Part shown: piece after piece, positions 8,842-17,620 of the stretch
How positions within the stretch are numbered: the stretch's first letter is position 1
Layout: each line of letters opens with the position of its first letter
Source: CANHEE01 sp049316985
Lineage (GTDB): Bacteria; Bacteroidota; Bacteroidia; Chitinophagales; Saprospiraceae
Assembly: GCA_049316985.1 (NCBI GenBank)
Contig: JBMOJB010000016.1
Coordinates: 1-41,016, forward strand
DNA length: 41,016 nt
Direction of reading: 5' to 3'
Notes under the pieces: generated by a model
The model's database searches: none
What the model was told of the DNA's origin: nothing
What the model saw: only the letters and a program-made list of their open reading frames with translations
Translations under genes and position numbers: made by a program

Positions 8842-8872
8842 CAAAATTACTCAATCTTTATGGATCAACAAA
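8842..8872 (-). promoter_or_regulatory. metH promoter, Bacteroidota type
   Basis: On the minus strand TTTG (8869-8872) is followed by exactly 19 nt and TAATTTTG (8842-8849). This is a full match to the Bacteroidota consensus TTTG-N19-TAnnTTTG. The expected transcription start, near 8834, leaves a leader of about 38 nt before the ATG at 8796 and rules out a start codon at 8844. Confidence 0.75.
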
Positions 8873-8996
8873 ACTAAAAAAGTACTATTTAGCGACTAAC
8901 AGGATTTAATGAATCAAAGATATATAACAATTTGGGATATAGTTAATTGCAAATATTATACTATTTCAAATATGATTATCTGGTCGAGGAAGAGAT

Positions 8997-10211
8997 TTAT
9001 TCAACATCTATTTCTGTTCGAACGACGTTTTTTTCAATCCACCAAAACCAAAAGCTCATCAATAAAACATGTGCGAACAACATCGCCCAGGCTATATTTT
9101 CTATTTGTGGGCCGAGTTTGTAAAAAATAGAAATACTAAAGCCGGTTATAATTATGTTAAGAATCTGAAAATAAAATTCAAAATCAAAACGACCTTTAAC
9201 CGCTAATACGGAGGCGCCTGGTTCTGCTATTGCTCTCAGTACAGCTACCCCACACAATATTGTAGCCAGTCCCTGCGCAGGTAACCATTGACTACCATAT
9301 ATCAGGACGATTATCCAATACATGCATGAACCCAAAACTATGTATAACGGAATTTGAACTGCTCCTACTCGCCAAAGTATTTGGTAGTAGATTGCTTTAA
9401 CTTTCGCTGCTTTTGACATCAACGGGAATGCAACTCGCAAGATAATTGGGTTAAAAAAAGATATCGGCTTCACAGTAATATCCCAGGCAAGCGAATAAAA
9501 TCCCAGTGCTGTCTGTCCAAACAATCTACCTACTATAATATTATCTATATTGGTATAGAAATAATTTAGCAACTGTGAGCCGAGGTCAAATCGAGCAAAC
9601 CGGAAAATTGACAGTACGCTTCGCAGTTTTAATGCAAAATCAATTTTTTCGTCACTCCAGAACAAATAGGAAAGATGTTGTATATAAAACCTAATCAAAA
9701 AAGGAATTAGCAAGGACCAAATCATAAATCCATGAAATAACATGTACAGAAATATCACAAATTCTACTGTTACCGAGGTAATTTGTATCAAAGCGATTCG
9801 TTGAAATTGAAGTTCTTTCTGTAAGATATTACCTCTAAGTGAACCCAAGCCAATGGCCACAAAAACAAAAGAAAATACAAACGCGTATTTGCTAAAAACT
9901 CCCACCGAAAAAAAAACGGCAATAGTCTCTGCACCCAAACACAGTAGGATAGCGGCAAGCATCCCGATTGCAACATTGCAAGTGAATAATGTATCAATTT
10001 GTTCTTTGGTCAATATTTTTTCTCGAATAATCGCTCTGTTCCAGCCGCCTTCTACAAAAGGAGTGAACAACCGGTATGTCATGAGTAAAACAGCCCACAA
10101 TCCTAATTCGGCAGGTTGAAGCATCCTGGCCGCGAAGATCATTTGAAGCAATTGTGTGGCCGCCATCGCTGATGAGCCTAGAAAAGACCACTTATATTCA
10201 GATGAAATCAA
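8997..10211 (-). CDS. Wzx-like polysaccharide flippase (MOP/WzxC family)
   Basis: This 404-aa integral membrane protein has roughly twelve hydrophobic segments. It carries the family signature around residues 210-245: NIDNIIVGRLFGQTALGFYS followed by AWDITVKP and PLMSK. MOP-superfamily flippases move lipid-linked oligosaccharides across the inner membrane. Typical WzxC proteins have about 480 residues and up to 14 helices, so this one is short at the C-terminus, ending just after a helix in WFWWIEKNVVRTEIDVE. It starts 37 bp after the stop of the Wzi/RemB-like gene and is probably in the same transcript. The start keeps the conserved N-terminal WSFLGSSAMAATQLLQM helix. Substrate unknown. Confidence 0.85.
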   Translation of the reverse strand: MISSEYKWSFLGSSAMAATQLLQMIFAARMLQPAELGLWAVLLMTYRLFTPFVEGGWNRAIIREKILTKEQIDTLFTCNVAIGMLAAILLCLGAETIAVFFSVGVFSKYAFVFSFVFVAIGLGSLRGNILQKELQFQRIALIQITSVTVEFVIFLYMLFHGFMIWSLLIPFLIRFYIQHLSYLFWSDEKIDFALKLRSVLSIFRFARFDLGSQLLNYFYTNIDNIIVGRLFGQTALGFYSLAWDITVKPISFFNPIILRVAFPLMSKAAKVKAIYYQILWRVGAVQIPLYIVLGSCMYWIIVLIYGSQWLPAQGLATILCGVAVLRAIAEPGASVLAVKGRFDFEFYFQILNIIITGFSISIFYKLGPQIENIAWAMLFAHVLLMSFWFWWIEKNVVRTEIDVE

Positions 10212-10248
10212 TTCAGGATAATTTTCAAAAAGTGAAGTATTTTTTTAG

Positions 10249-12063
10249 TTACCAGTCCATCCTTCGTGTAGCAATATTCGCCCTTATGCCGAGACCAATA
10301 TAGTTGGTTTTTTCATCTCGTGCATCAATCACGCTATTTTTAAAGCGATAAAAATACTGCAGCTCTGCGTACATATTGTGCATAAACTGGTAACTAATAT
10401 CTACTCCTGCAATGTAGATTGAAGTTGCAATTCCTTGCCCGGTTACATTCCCGTATTCCTTGGGAAATTGGTAGTATGGCGAAAGTACGTTTTGTCCAAA
10501 AGGCCGTTGAAAAGTACTGTCCTCGCCTGTTCGGATATATATCGCACGTGCGTCTACCCGAAATTTATGACGCGGCTGATACCTTAGCTGCATGTTTATC
10601 TCTTTGCAATTGGCACCAAGTGGATGCGCAAGCGGCTGTTTTGAATTTGAATAATTGGTAGAACTATAGTGTGAATATGTATATGGACGAATATAATTGT
10701 ACTCCAACCTTGCATCAAGGTGATCAATTCCCAACACATCGATGTATTTCAAACCCGCTTGAATCGAGTATTTATTTGCCCACCAGCCTCTTGGAGTATT
10801 GCCCAATGCAAAAAGATTTTTTAAGTTAAACTCATCCAATAATAGTTGTCCATAAAAAGAAAAACGCTTCAAAAAATTGTATTTCAGTTGCATGCCAAGC
10901 AAAGCATTATCGTTGCTCCCGCTGATGTATTCTACTGTGCGATAAAAAATGACGGGATTAAGATAGTTGAAATCAAATTGATCTCCACTTCGAGGTTGGA
11001 TCATCACACTCTCAAACACTGCAATATCCAGACCTGCGATAGGTTTGTAATTCAGCAAATGTGTAGCCATGTACTTTCTTCGTAAAGTATCGCTTTCAAC
11101 ATTAGCACTCGAAAACTGAGCGAAAATATTCTGATAAGAGAATTTTCCAAATTGCGTATTGATTTTCCAATACAAGTAGTTGGTCGAATTATTGGAAAGT
11201 AAAAGTGACCTGTAGCCATCTCCAAGAAAATTGGTTCCGTGACCGAATTGCATACCGATATGGTGGGTCAAATTGAATCCGAGATAACCATTGGCAATTG
11301 CATAATCGTAGCCATCTCTTAAATTTTTTATTACCCTGCTATTATAAGCTTTATACAAATGAGCACCTTGAATAGCCCGATCTCTTACGATTCTTTCAGT
11401 CACGTAAGGAGCGAATCTGGATTGAGTCTCTTCAATATCGGCGTAGAAATATACTTTGTCGTCGATACCTCCTCTAATTTGCAATCCTCTCAAATTGGTA
11501 AACTGCCACTGATTATCGTATTTGTCTTTTCCAACTCGAAAGTTTAAAATTGGATTCACCCGAAAGTGAAAATACCTGGAGTTGAGTTCAAATGCATTCG
11601 CAGGGCTTTTGTAAAAATAACGGAGGATTGGCTGCCTTTCGATGTATTTGTTGCTTTCGAAGCTCATTTGTGCCATCGATTTCGCCGACTTCTCTTTCGA
11701 ATTGAGCGATTTTGCAAATTCTCCCTGAGCCAGCCACTCATTGCTATCTTTGAACAACCAATAAAGGTCCAGACGGTCTTTCTGCGAAATGGAAACTGAG
11801 CTAGAGTCGATATCCAACGCATAACGAATTACATCCCCTCTCAAATACGGCTTCATTCCGCTTACGAATGGTACCGGCCTCCCGGTCTTTATTTCGAGAC
11901 GATCGATTATCGGATATGCATCGTTTCCTAAAGGAACTGCTGAACCCTGAGAAAAGATAATATTTTGATAAAAAATAAAGAAAATTAGTGCAAAATACTG
12001 ACTTTTGCAGTACTTTGACCTGCCGGACAAAGTATAGCTGCAAGGATAATTATATCGGTGCAT
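10249..12063 (-). CDS. Wzi/RemB-like outer-membrane beta-barrel (capsule assembly or gliding motility)
   Basis: This 604-aa protein has a late, basic-then-hydrophobic signal peptide (FALIFFIFYQNIIFSQ, about residues 24-39). The rest consists of alternating beta-strand segments typical of outer-membrane barrels, ending in a short aromatic tail (RRMDW). Segments such as HGTNFLGDGYRSLLLSNNS, LNPVIFYRTVEY and QPLAHPLGANCKE resemble the Bacteroidota Wzi/RemB group. That group includes capsule-anchoring Wzi-type barrels and RemB, needed for Flavobacterium gliding. The flippase gene 37 bp downstream favours a surface-polysaccharide role; gliding cannot be excluded. The ATG at 12063 is chosen because the upstream TTG at 12093 lies inside the promoter -7 box. 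Confidence 0.7.
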   Translation of the reverse strand: MHRYNYPCSYTLSGRSKYCKSQYFALIFFIFYQNIIFSQGSAVPLGNDAYPIIDRLEIKTGRPVPFVSGMKPYLRGDVIRYALDIDSSSVSISQKDRLDLYWLFKDSNEWLAQGEFAKSLNSKEKSAKSMAQMSFESNKYIERQPILRYFYKSPANAFELNSRYFHFRVNPILNFRVGKDKYDNQWQFTNLRGLQIRGGIDDKVYFYADIEETQSRFAPYVTERIVRDRAIQGAHLYKAYNSRVIKNLRDGYDYAIANGYLGFNLTHHIGMQFGHGTNFLGDGYRSLLLSNNSTNYLYWKINTQFGKFSYQNIFAQFSSANVESDTLRRKYMATHLLNYKPIAGLDIAVFESVMIQPRSGDQFDFNYLNPVIFYRTVEYISGSNDNALLGMQLKYNFLKRFSFYGQLLLDEFNLKNLFALGNTPRGWWANKYSIQAGLKYIDVLGIDHLDARLEYNYIRPYTYSHYSSTNYSNSKQPLAHPLGANCKEINMQLRYQPRHKFRVDARAIYIRTGEDSTFQRPFGQNVLSPYYQFPKEYGNVTGQGIATSIYIAGVDISYQFMHNMYAELQYFYRFKNSVIDARDEKTNYIGLGIRANIATRRMDW

Positions 12064-12090
12064 ATTCAAGATATTAGATGATCTCTGCAA

Positions 12091-12121
12091 CAAATGTAGT
12101 CATGATATTTGAATTGGCAAA
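12091..12121 (-). promoter_or_regulatory. Promoter for the Wzi/RemB-like barrel and flippase operon
   Basis: On the minus strand TTTG (12118-12121), 19 nt, then TACATTTG (12091-12098) is a complete TTTG-N19-TAnnTTTG match. Transcription would start near 12084, about 21 nt upstream of the ATG at 12063, and excludes the TTG at 12093 as a start. Confidence 0.75.
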
Positions 12122-12175
12122 ATTATACCACTCTGCCTCCTAACTTCAGACACTCATTTAAAAAAAATATAAATT

Positions 12176-12946
12176 ATGTTTTTTATCCTCTCAAAATTGT
12201 TCTTTTTTCTAACCAAGCCACTAAATTGGATTTTAATTGGGATATCTTATGCATCCATTACCAAAAATGAATGGCAACGAAAAAAGGCTATTTCAAGAAC
12301 GCTTATCCTATTTCTATTTTTTACAAATCCTTTCATTTTCAATATAATTTCATACTATTGGGAATCTCCAATGATTTCCATGAATACCCTGGAGCAGTAC
12401 GACATAGCAATTGTATTGGGAGGATTCACCAGGACAGGACTTCATCGCGTCGATGATCGGTATACCGCTTCAGCTGCAAATCCGCGTATCACGACGGCGA
12501 TTGAGTTGTATAAACTAGGGAAAGTAAAAAAAATATTGATATCGAGTGGTGACGGTGCTGTCTTTAGAATAATTCCGGAGCCGGAAGCTGATGAAGTAAA
12601 GGCTTACCTGCTGCGAATCGGAATACCTGAACAGGACATCATAATTGAAAATGCCTCCAAAAACACCAGAGAAAATGCGATTTTTACAAAACGAATATTG
12701 AACGAGCGATACCCAAAAGCACAATGTTTATTAATAACTTCTGCATATCATATGCGGCGAAGCATAGCCTGCTTTAATAAAGTCAATCTTACCTGTACCG
12801 CATTTCCTGCCGACAATAAGTCAGAAAGAATTACCAATGAGCCACGGACCTGGCTCTCGCCAGACCCTGAGTACTTACTTTTTTGGCAATTACTAATTAA
12901 AGAATGGATTGGTTTTTCAGTTTATAAAATTGTCGGCTATGCCTAA
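12176..12946 (+). CDS. YdcF/ElyC-like DUF218 membrane protein
   Basis: This 256-aa protein has two hydrophobic segments (about residues 1-28 and 38-60) followed by a DUF218 domain. Family landmarks are IAIVLGGFTR (78-86), KKILISSGDGA (118-128), IENASKNTRENA (157-168) and LLITSAYHMRRS (185-196). YdcF/ElyC/SanA-type proteins act at the cell envelope; ElyC affects the lipid carrier and peptidoglycan assembly, but the chemistry is not established. The gene is divergent from the Wzi/RemB-like operon and overlaps the next gene by 8 bp, so the two are probably translated together. No clear TAnnTTTG promoter was found upstream. Confidence 0.8.
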   Translation: MFFILSKLFFFLTKPLNWILIGISYASITKNEWQRKKAISRTLILFLFFTNPFIFNIISYYWESPMISMNTLEQYDIAIVLGGFTRTGLHRVDDRYTASAANPRITTAIELYKLGKVKKILISSGDGAVFRIIPEPEADEVKAYLLRIGIPEQDIIIENASKNTRENAIFTKRILNERYPKAQCLLITSAYHMRRSIACFNKVNLTCTAFPADNKSERITNEPRTWLSPDPEYLLFWQLLIKEWIGFSVYKIVGYA

Positions 12947-14006
12947 TTGCGAATTTAAAGCCCTGACCTACCCTACCCTCTTGTGGTTAAAAAATAGTTT
13001 TAAAGCCTGCGATGGAAATGGTTCTGCGGCCTGGCATTCATTTGTTCGCCGCCCTATCCGTGGATGGTCAGCTGCTTATCCGGAAACAACAGGTTACATC
13101 ATTGAAACGTTGTTGGATTACTACTTACTCTTTCAGGAAAAATGGATGGAAGATGATGCTATTGCCGGCGCTGATTGGTTGATTTCAGTGCAGAAAGACG
13201 ATGGTTCATTTCCCGCAGGACTTGGCATCAATGGTGCTCCAAGTGTATTCAACAGCGGAATGATTCTTTTAGGACTTGAACGAGCATATGTTCATACAAA
13301 AGATATCAAGTATTTGTCCTGTGCAGCAAATACTGTAAAGTGGTTGTGCAGTTGCTTGGAAGAAAATGGTAAATGGTCGTCAGCGGCATATATTAGTGGC
13401 TTTAGTCCTGCTTATTATACCAGAGTGATTTGGGCAACATTAAAGGTAAACCTGCATCTTCAAAATCAGCACGTGGCACAAAAGATGAAACTTGCTATTG
13501 CTTATTATGCCACGAAAATCAATGAAAATCACAGCGTGCAGGATTGGTCTTTTGCTCCGGGAAAAGCGGCGTTCACACACACAATCGCGTATACTATGCG
13601 CGGCTTTCTTGAATCAGCGGAACTATTAGCAGATACTCAATATCGACTAATCGCTCAAAATATGGCAGAAAGACTAATATCGGAGTTTAATTTGAAACAA
13701 AAACTGGCCGGAACATACGATGAACGATGGGTAGGAGACTATGCTTTTGTTTGTGTTACCGGTAACGCACAACTGTCCCTAAATTTTTCTCGCTTGTATC
13801 AGATTACAGGAGAAATAGTATATTATGAATATGCGAAAAAATTCTTTGAAAGTGTCAAAACAAGTCCTTCAAGGATTCAAATCCCGGGAATTCTTGGAGG
13901 AATTCCCGGATCTGTTCCTTTTTGGGGAAAGTATATGCCATTTCAATTTATTAATTGGGGTGCCAAATTCTGGCTGGACGCAGCATTACTATTGGAAACA
14001 GCATGA
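12939..14006 (+). CDS. Alpha/alpha-toroid protein of polysaccharide-locus type, function unknown
   Basis: This 355-aa soluble protein has no signal peptide. It is built of repeated helical hairpins with aromatic, glycine-rich turns: GWSAAYPETTGY (42-53), QKDDGSFPAG (85-94), PSVFNSGMILLGL (101-113) and WSFAPGKAAFTHTIAYTMRG. This resembles the (alpha/alpha)6 toroid of six-hairpin glycosidases, polysaccharide lyases and prenyltransferase-like proteins; related proteins occur in polysaccharide loci. No catalytic assignment is possible by eye. The ATG at 12939 overlaps the stop of the YdcF-like gene (ATGCCTAA); an upstream TTG at 12909 is less likely. It converges on the S9 peptidase gene with a 3-bp gap and no terminator hairpin between them. 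Confidence 0.6.
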   Translation: MPNCEFKALTYPTLLWLKNSFKACDGNGSAAWHSFVRRPIRGWSAAYPETTGYIIETLLDYYLLFQEKWMEDDAIAGADWLISVQKDDGSFPAGLGINGAPSVFNSGMILLGLERAYVHTKDIKYLSCAANTVKWLCSCLEENGKWSSAAYISGFSPAYYTRVIWATLKVNLHLQNQHVAQKMKLAIAYYATKINENHSVQDWSFAPGKAAFTHTIAYTMRGFLESAELLADTQYRLIAQNMAERLISEFNLKQKLAGTYDERWVGDYAFVCVTGNAQLSLNFSRLYQITGEIVYYEYAKKFFESVKTSPSRIQIPGILGGIPGSVPFWGKYMPFQFINWGAKFWLDAALLLETA

Positions 14007-14009
14007 GTT

Positions 14010-16019
14010 CTATTTCAAATATTTGTCTAACCAGGAATAAAATTCAAGCTGCCAAAGTACACTGCTGTGTGGATTTTGAATCCAGTGACCTTCATCCGGC
14101 AACCAAAGGAATTTGCTCGGAATATTGCGCAATTGTGCTGCCTGAAACGCCTGCATCCCTTGATCAATAGGTACCCTGAAATCCTTTTCCCCGTGGGTAA
14201 CAAGTATGGGTGTATCCCATTTGTTAACCGTTAAATGAGGAGATTCACTATACATTTTCGGTCTTGGTATTTCCCAATAAGCACCGCCTTTTTCATGATT
14301 TTCAAAAAACATTTCTTCTGTGGTTCCATACATACTTTCAAAATTGAAGATGCCTGCATGAGCGATAAATGCCTTGAATCTCTTTTCATGGTGCCCCGCC
14401 AACCAATAGACCGAATAGCCGCCAAAAGAGGCACCTATTGCACCCAATTTGTCTTTGTTGACATAGGGTAACTTAGTAGCGTCATCAATGGCAGAAAAAT
14501 AGTCGCGCATACACTGTCCTCCCCAGTCTCCACTGATTTGCGCATTCCAGGCTTCTCCAAAACCCGGCATTCCTCTCCTGCAAGGTGCTACGATGATGTA
14601 ACCTTTGCTCGCCATCAATTGAAAATTCCAACGAAAAGAAAAGAATTGACTAAGATGAGATTGCGGTCCGCCCTGACAATACAATAAAGTTGGATATTTT
14701 TTCTTGGGATCAAAATCCGGAGGAAGAATGTGCCAGACCAACATCTTCTTCCCGTCGGTGGTAGTAGTATATTTCTTTTCAACTTTGGCCTTTTTAATTG
14801 TATTCCAAAAAGCAGTATTGGTCTGATTGATTTCTGTAGTCTTACCGTCTTTTTTCTCAACTCTAACCAAGGTCGGAGGTTCTGTCATTGACATTCTTTG
14901 GGCAATAAGAAAGGTGCCTCCATCTTTGATTGTAGAATAATCATATAATCCAGCCGTGATCTGCCTTAATTTTCCAGTTGCAACATTCATTGCAAAAATA
15001 TGCTGAGTGCCATCGGCTCCACTGATAAAGTAAATATCAGTACCATCATTACTCCAACATATATTTTCGGCATCGCGATCATATTTCTCGGTCAAATCCG
15101 TTTTCTTGCCGGTCTGCAAATTCATCAGCATTAACCTGCTTTTGTCTGCCTCATTACCTGCTGTTTTCATGCTTCTCCAGGCGATGTATTTTCCATCAGG
15201 GGAGAAAACTGGATCCAGGTCATAGCCCATAATTCCCACACTTAGATTTTTGGTTTCACCGGTTACAACAACGTACAGAAATATATCAGAATTTGTACTC
15301 AGAGCCAATGCCGTACCGTTTTCTTTACGACAAGAATATGCAATTTTTGTCCCATCGGAACTAAACTCAATTTGTTCCATTCCTCCTTGTGGCTTAACCG
15401 GAGAATCGAAAGGGACATTCATGATATTTTTTGCCTCTCCTACCAGAACTCCATTTTTATAACCTTGAATAAAAACATTGTTCCTTTTGTCATCCTCCCA
15501 GGATTTCCAATGCCTGTACATCAGACCGTCAATAACCTTTACATTTGAACCTGGCAAATCTGGATACATTTCTTTTACGGTTTGGAAATATTTCACATCC
15601 TTGATGAATAGAATATTTTTCCCGTCTGATGAGTACTTGAAACCATCAATTTCTTCTTTACCTACCTGCATCTGCTTGCTGCCATCCAGGTTCATTTCCC
15701 ACAGTACTCCATCTCTAAGAAAACCAATTTTTGTACCGTCCGGACTAAATAGTCCATCACTATCGGATCCTGAAAAGTCCGTAAGTCTTTTAGCATTGTC
15801 TCCATTTACTGAAACCAGATAAAGGTCCTGGTTGCCTTTATTATCTGCCAAGATATAATTAGTAACACTATATAGGACAAACGCTTTGTCTTTCGAAATA
15901 TCTTCCAAATTGACCCGACCCAACTTCCACAGTGATTCAGGACTCATTAGTTCTTGTGAATGAACACTTGTAAGTATAAAAGAAAAAAGCAGTAAAGTTG
16001 AAAAACGGAGCGATCTCAT
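14010..16019 (-). CDS. Secreted S9 prolyl-oligopeptidase-family serine peptidase
   Basis: This 669-aa protein has a cleavable signal peptide (about residues 1-21, ending SVHSQ). The N-terminal region (about 40-395) is a beta-propeller of TolB/WD-like blades such as FSPDGTKIGFLRDG and FSPDGKYIAWRS. The C-terminal alpha/beta-hydrolase carries the triad: S531 in GASFGGYS, D613 in EKDFRVP and H645 in DEGHW. The architecture matches DPP/acylaminoacyl-peptidases, which remove dipeptides or blocked residues from peptides, here likely in the periplasm as part of peptide catabolism. Length is normal and the active site intact. The upstream motif TTACTTTGC only partly fits a promoter. It appears monocistronic. 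Confidence 0.9.
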   Translation of the reverse strand: MRSLRFSTLLLFSFILTSVHSQELMSPESLWKLGRVNLEDISKDKAFVLYSVTNYILADNKGNQDLYLVSVNGDNAKRLTDFSGSDSDGLFSPDGTKIGFLRDGVLWEMNLDGSKQMQVGKEEIDGFKYSSDGKNILFIKDVKYFQTVKEMYPDLPGSNVKVIDGLMYRHWKSWEDDKRNNVFIQGYKNGVLVGEAKNIMNVPFDSPVKPQGGMEQIEFSSDGTKIAYSCRKENGTALALSTNSDIFLYVVVTGETKNLSVGIMGYDLDPVFSPDGKYIAWRSMKTAGNEADKSRLMLMNLQTGKKTDLTEKYDRDAENICWSNDGTDIYFISGADGTQHIFAMNVATGKLRQITAGLYDYSTIKDGGTFLIAQRMSMTEPPTLVRVEKKDGKTTEINQTNTAFWNTIKKAKVEKKYTTTTDGKKMLVWHILPPDFDPKKKYPTLLYCQGGPQSHLSQFFSFRWNFQLMASKGYIIVAPCRRGMPGFGEAWNAQISGDWGGQCMRDYFSAIDDATKLPYVNKDKLGAIGASFGGYSVYWLAGHHEKRFKAFIAHAGIFNFESMYGTTEEMFFENHEKGGAYWEIPRPKMYSESPHLTVNKWDTPILVTHGEKDFRVPIDQGMQAFQAAQLRNIPSKFLWLPDEGHWIQNPHSSVLWQLEFYSWLDKYLK

Positions 16020-16097
16020 AAATAAAATTAATTTGAAGAAGTTCGTTAAATATTAAGTGTGCAAAGTAAGAAATATTATTTTACATATCATAAATAA

Positions 16098-16134
16098 AAA
16101 AAGCCTGTCAAACTAATGTTTTGACAGGCTTTTT
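16098..16134. terminator. Intrinsic terminator, bidirectional shape
   Basis: A 15-bp perfect inverted repeat AAAAAGCCTGTCAAA (16098-16112) / TTTGACAGGCTTTTT (16120-16134) encloses a 7-nt loop. It carries A and T runs on its outer sides. It lies 49 bp past the aminotransferase stop on the minus strand and insulates it from the S9 peptidase gene. Confidence 0.9.
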
Positions 16135-16182
16135 AATTTATTATACCTTATACAGTTTTGCCTTTTCGAGGCAAATCCTATT

Positions 16183-17400
16183 CTACCTTTGTGTTCTTAC
16201 AAGTGCCGTTCTTCCCGGATACACTTTAAGTGCTTCTTCCAGACAATCCATTGCTTTACCCAGATCTTCTGTATTCAGCACATAAGCTATTCTCACTTCT
16301 TGTTTGCCCAAACCTTCAGTAGAGTAGAAACCACTACCCGGAGCTAGCATGACGGTTTTGTTGTCATAACTGAATTCTTCCAATAGCCACCTGCAGAAAC
16401 GATCACAATCATCAATGGGCAACTGAACAAAACTATAAAATGCGCCACCCGGTAAGTAACAAATCACGTCCTCCATTGCAGAAAGACGATCGTACAACAT
16501 ATTACGTCGCTTTACATATTCTACTTTGACTTCATCCAGATAATTCTGAGGAGTGTCAATCAAGTATTCTGCAAGAATCTGCCCAAAGGTGGGAGGGCTT
16601 AAACGCACTTCGGAATACTGCGTTAATATTCGCATGATCTCTTTGTTGCGGGTGACAACCATACCTACTCTTGCCCCGCAAGCACTGTATCGCTTGGAAA
16701 TGGAATCCAGGACTATTACATTTTCTTCCAAACCTTCCAAATGCAAAGCTGAGAAGAACTTTTGGTCATCGTATGAAAACTCACGGTATACTTCGTCAAC
16801 AATCAGAAATAAATTATGCTTTTTGACCATGGTTGCCAATTCGCGCAAAGCTGACTCGCTGTACAAACAACCTGTTGGATTTCCAGGATTACACAACATG
16901 ATCGCTTTGGTCTTCGGTGTGATTCTACTTTCGAAATCTTCGCAAGTCGGCATGGAAAAACCTTTGTCTATGTAAGAAGTAATTGGCACAACCTGACATC
17001 TTGCATATTCCGCAAAACCAATATAATTGGCATAAAGTGGTTCTGGAATAATTACTTCGTCACCTTCATCAAGGCAAGATAGAAAGGTAAAGAATATACC
17101 TTCGGAAGCACCAGTGCTGATCAAAATATCCTCCGCATCCAAAGGAATATTGTAGCGCAAGTAGTATTCTGTAAGCTTCTTTCTCAAAGAAAGATATCCT
17201 TTTGAAGGAGAATAGGCCAAAACATCAACAGGAGTAGATTGCATTTTGGCGATTGCAACTTGGGGCGTTTTAATATCCGGCTGACCGATATTAAGGTGGA
17301 ATATTTGTTTGCCTTCTCTTTTTGCCTTATCTGCAAATGGAGTAAGCTTTCTGATTGGCGACGAATAAGCGCTGGCACCGCGTCTTGATATATCCGGCAT
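16183..17400 (-). CDS. Class I/II pyridoxal-phosphate aminotransferase
   Basis: This 405-aa fold-type I aminotransferase is of the aspartate/aromatic type. Landmarks are NIGQPDIKTP (37-46), the PLP phosphate-region STGASEG (95-101), NPGNPTG (171-177), DEVY (202-205) and the PLP-binding lysine K236 in SISKRYSACGARVG. It would transfer amino groups between an amino acid and 2-oxoglutarate in the cytoplasm; the specific substrate cannot be deduced. It has its own promoter and terminator, so it is probably a single-gene unit unrelated to its neighbours. Confidence 0.9.
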   Translation of the reverse strand: MPDISRRGASAYSSPIRKLTPFADKAKREGKQIFHLNIGQPDIKTPQVAIAKMQSTPVDVLAYSPSKGYLSLRKKLTEYYLRYNIPLDAEDILISTGASEGIFFTFLSCLDEGDEVIIPEPLYANYIGFAEYARCQVVPITSYIDKGFSMPTCEDFESRITPKTKAIMLCNPGNPTGCLYSESALRELATMVKKHNLFLIVDEVYREFSYDDQKFFSALHLEGLEENVIVLDSISKRYSACGARVGMVVTRNKEIMRILTQYSEVRLSPPTFGQILAEYLIDTPQNYLDEVKVEYVKRRNMLYDRLSAMEDVICYLPGGAFYSFVQLPIDDCDRFCRWLLEEFSYDNKTVMLAPGSGFYSTEGLGKQEVRIAYVLNTEDLGKAMDCLEEALKVYPGRTALVRTQR

Positions 17401-17451
17401 AATATTTAAAATTTATAAGATGATTTGATTTGAGATTAAAATTTAACCTCG

Positions 17452-17482
17452 CAAAGTTAGTCTTGTTTAAGGAGATATTAAA
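17452..17482 (-). promoter_or_regulatory. Aminotransferase promoter, Bacteroidota type
   Basis: On the minus strand TTTA (17479-17482), 19 nt, then TAACTTTG (17452-17459) matches TTTG-N19-TAnnTTTG with one mismatch in the upstream box. It lies about 50 bp upstream of the aminotransferase ATG. Confidence 0.6.
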
Positions 17483-17620
17483 GAAAAATTCGGAGCATCC
17501 ATTTTTTTTCGAAAAATAAAGGACATCTTTTCTTTGGGAAGAAAGGTGAGATAGAAAATTATTCTTTTAATAAATTATAATTAGCAAGAAAATTATATCT
17601 GAGTAAAAAGCAAAAAAAGA

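Noticed and set aside
8797..8996. Cobalamin or SAM riboswitch upstream of metH
   Set aside because: The perfect promoter lies only about 46 bp before the ATG, leaving a leader too short for such an element, and no conserved B12-box was seen.
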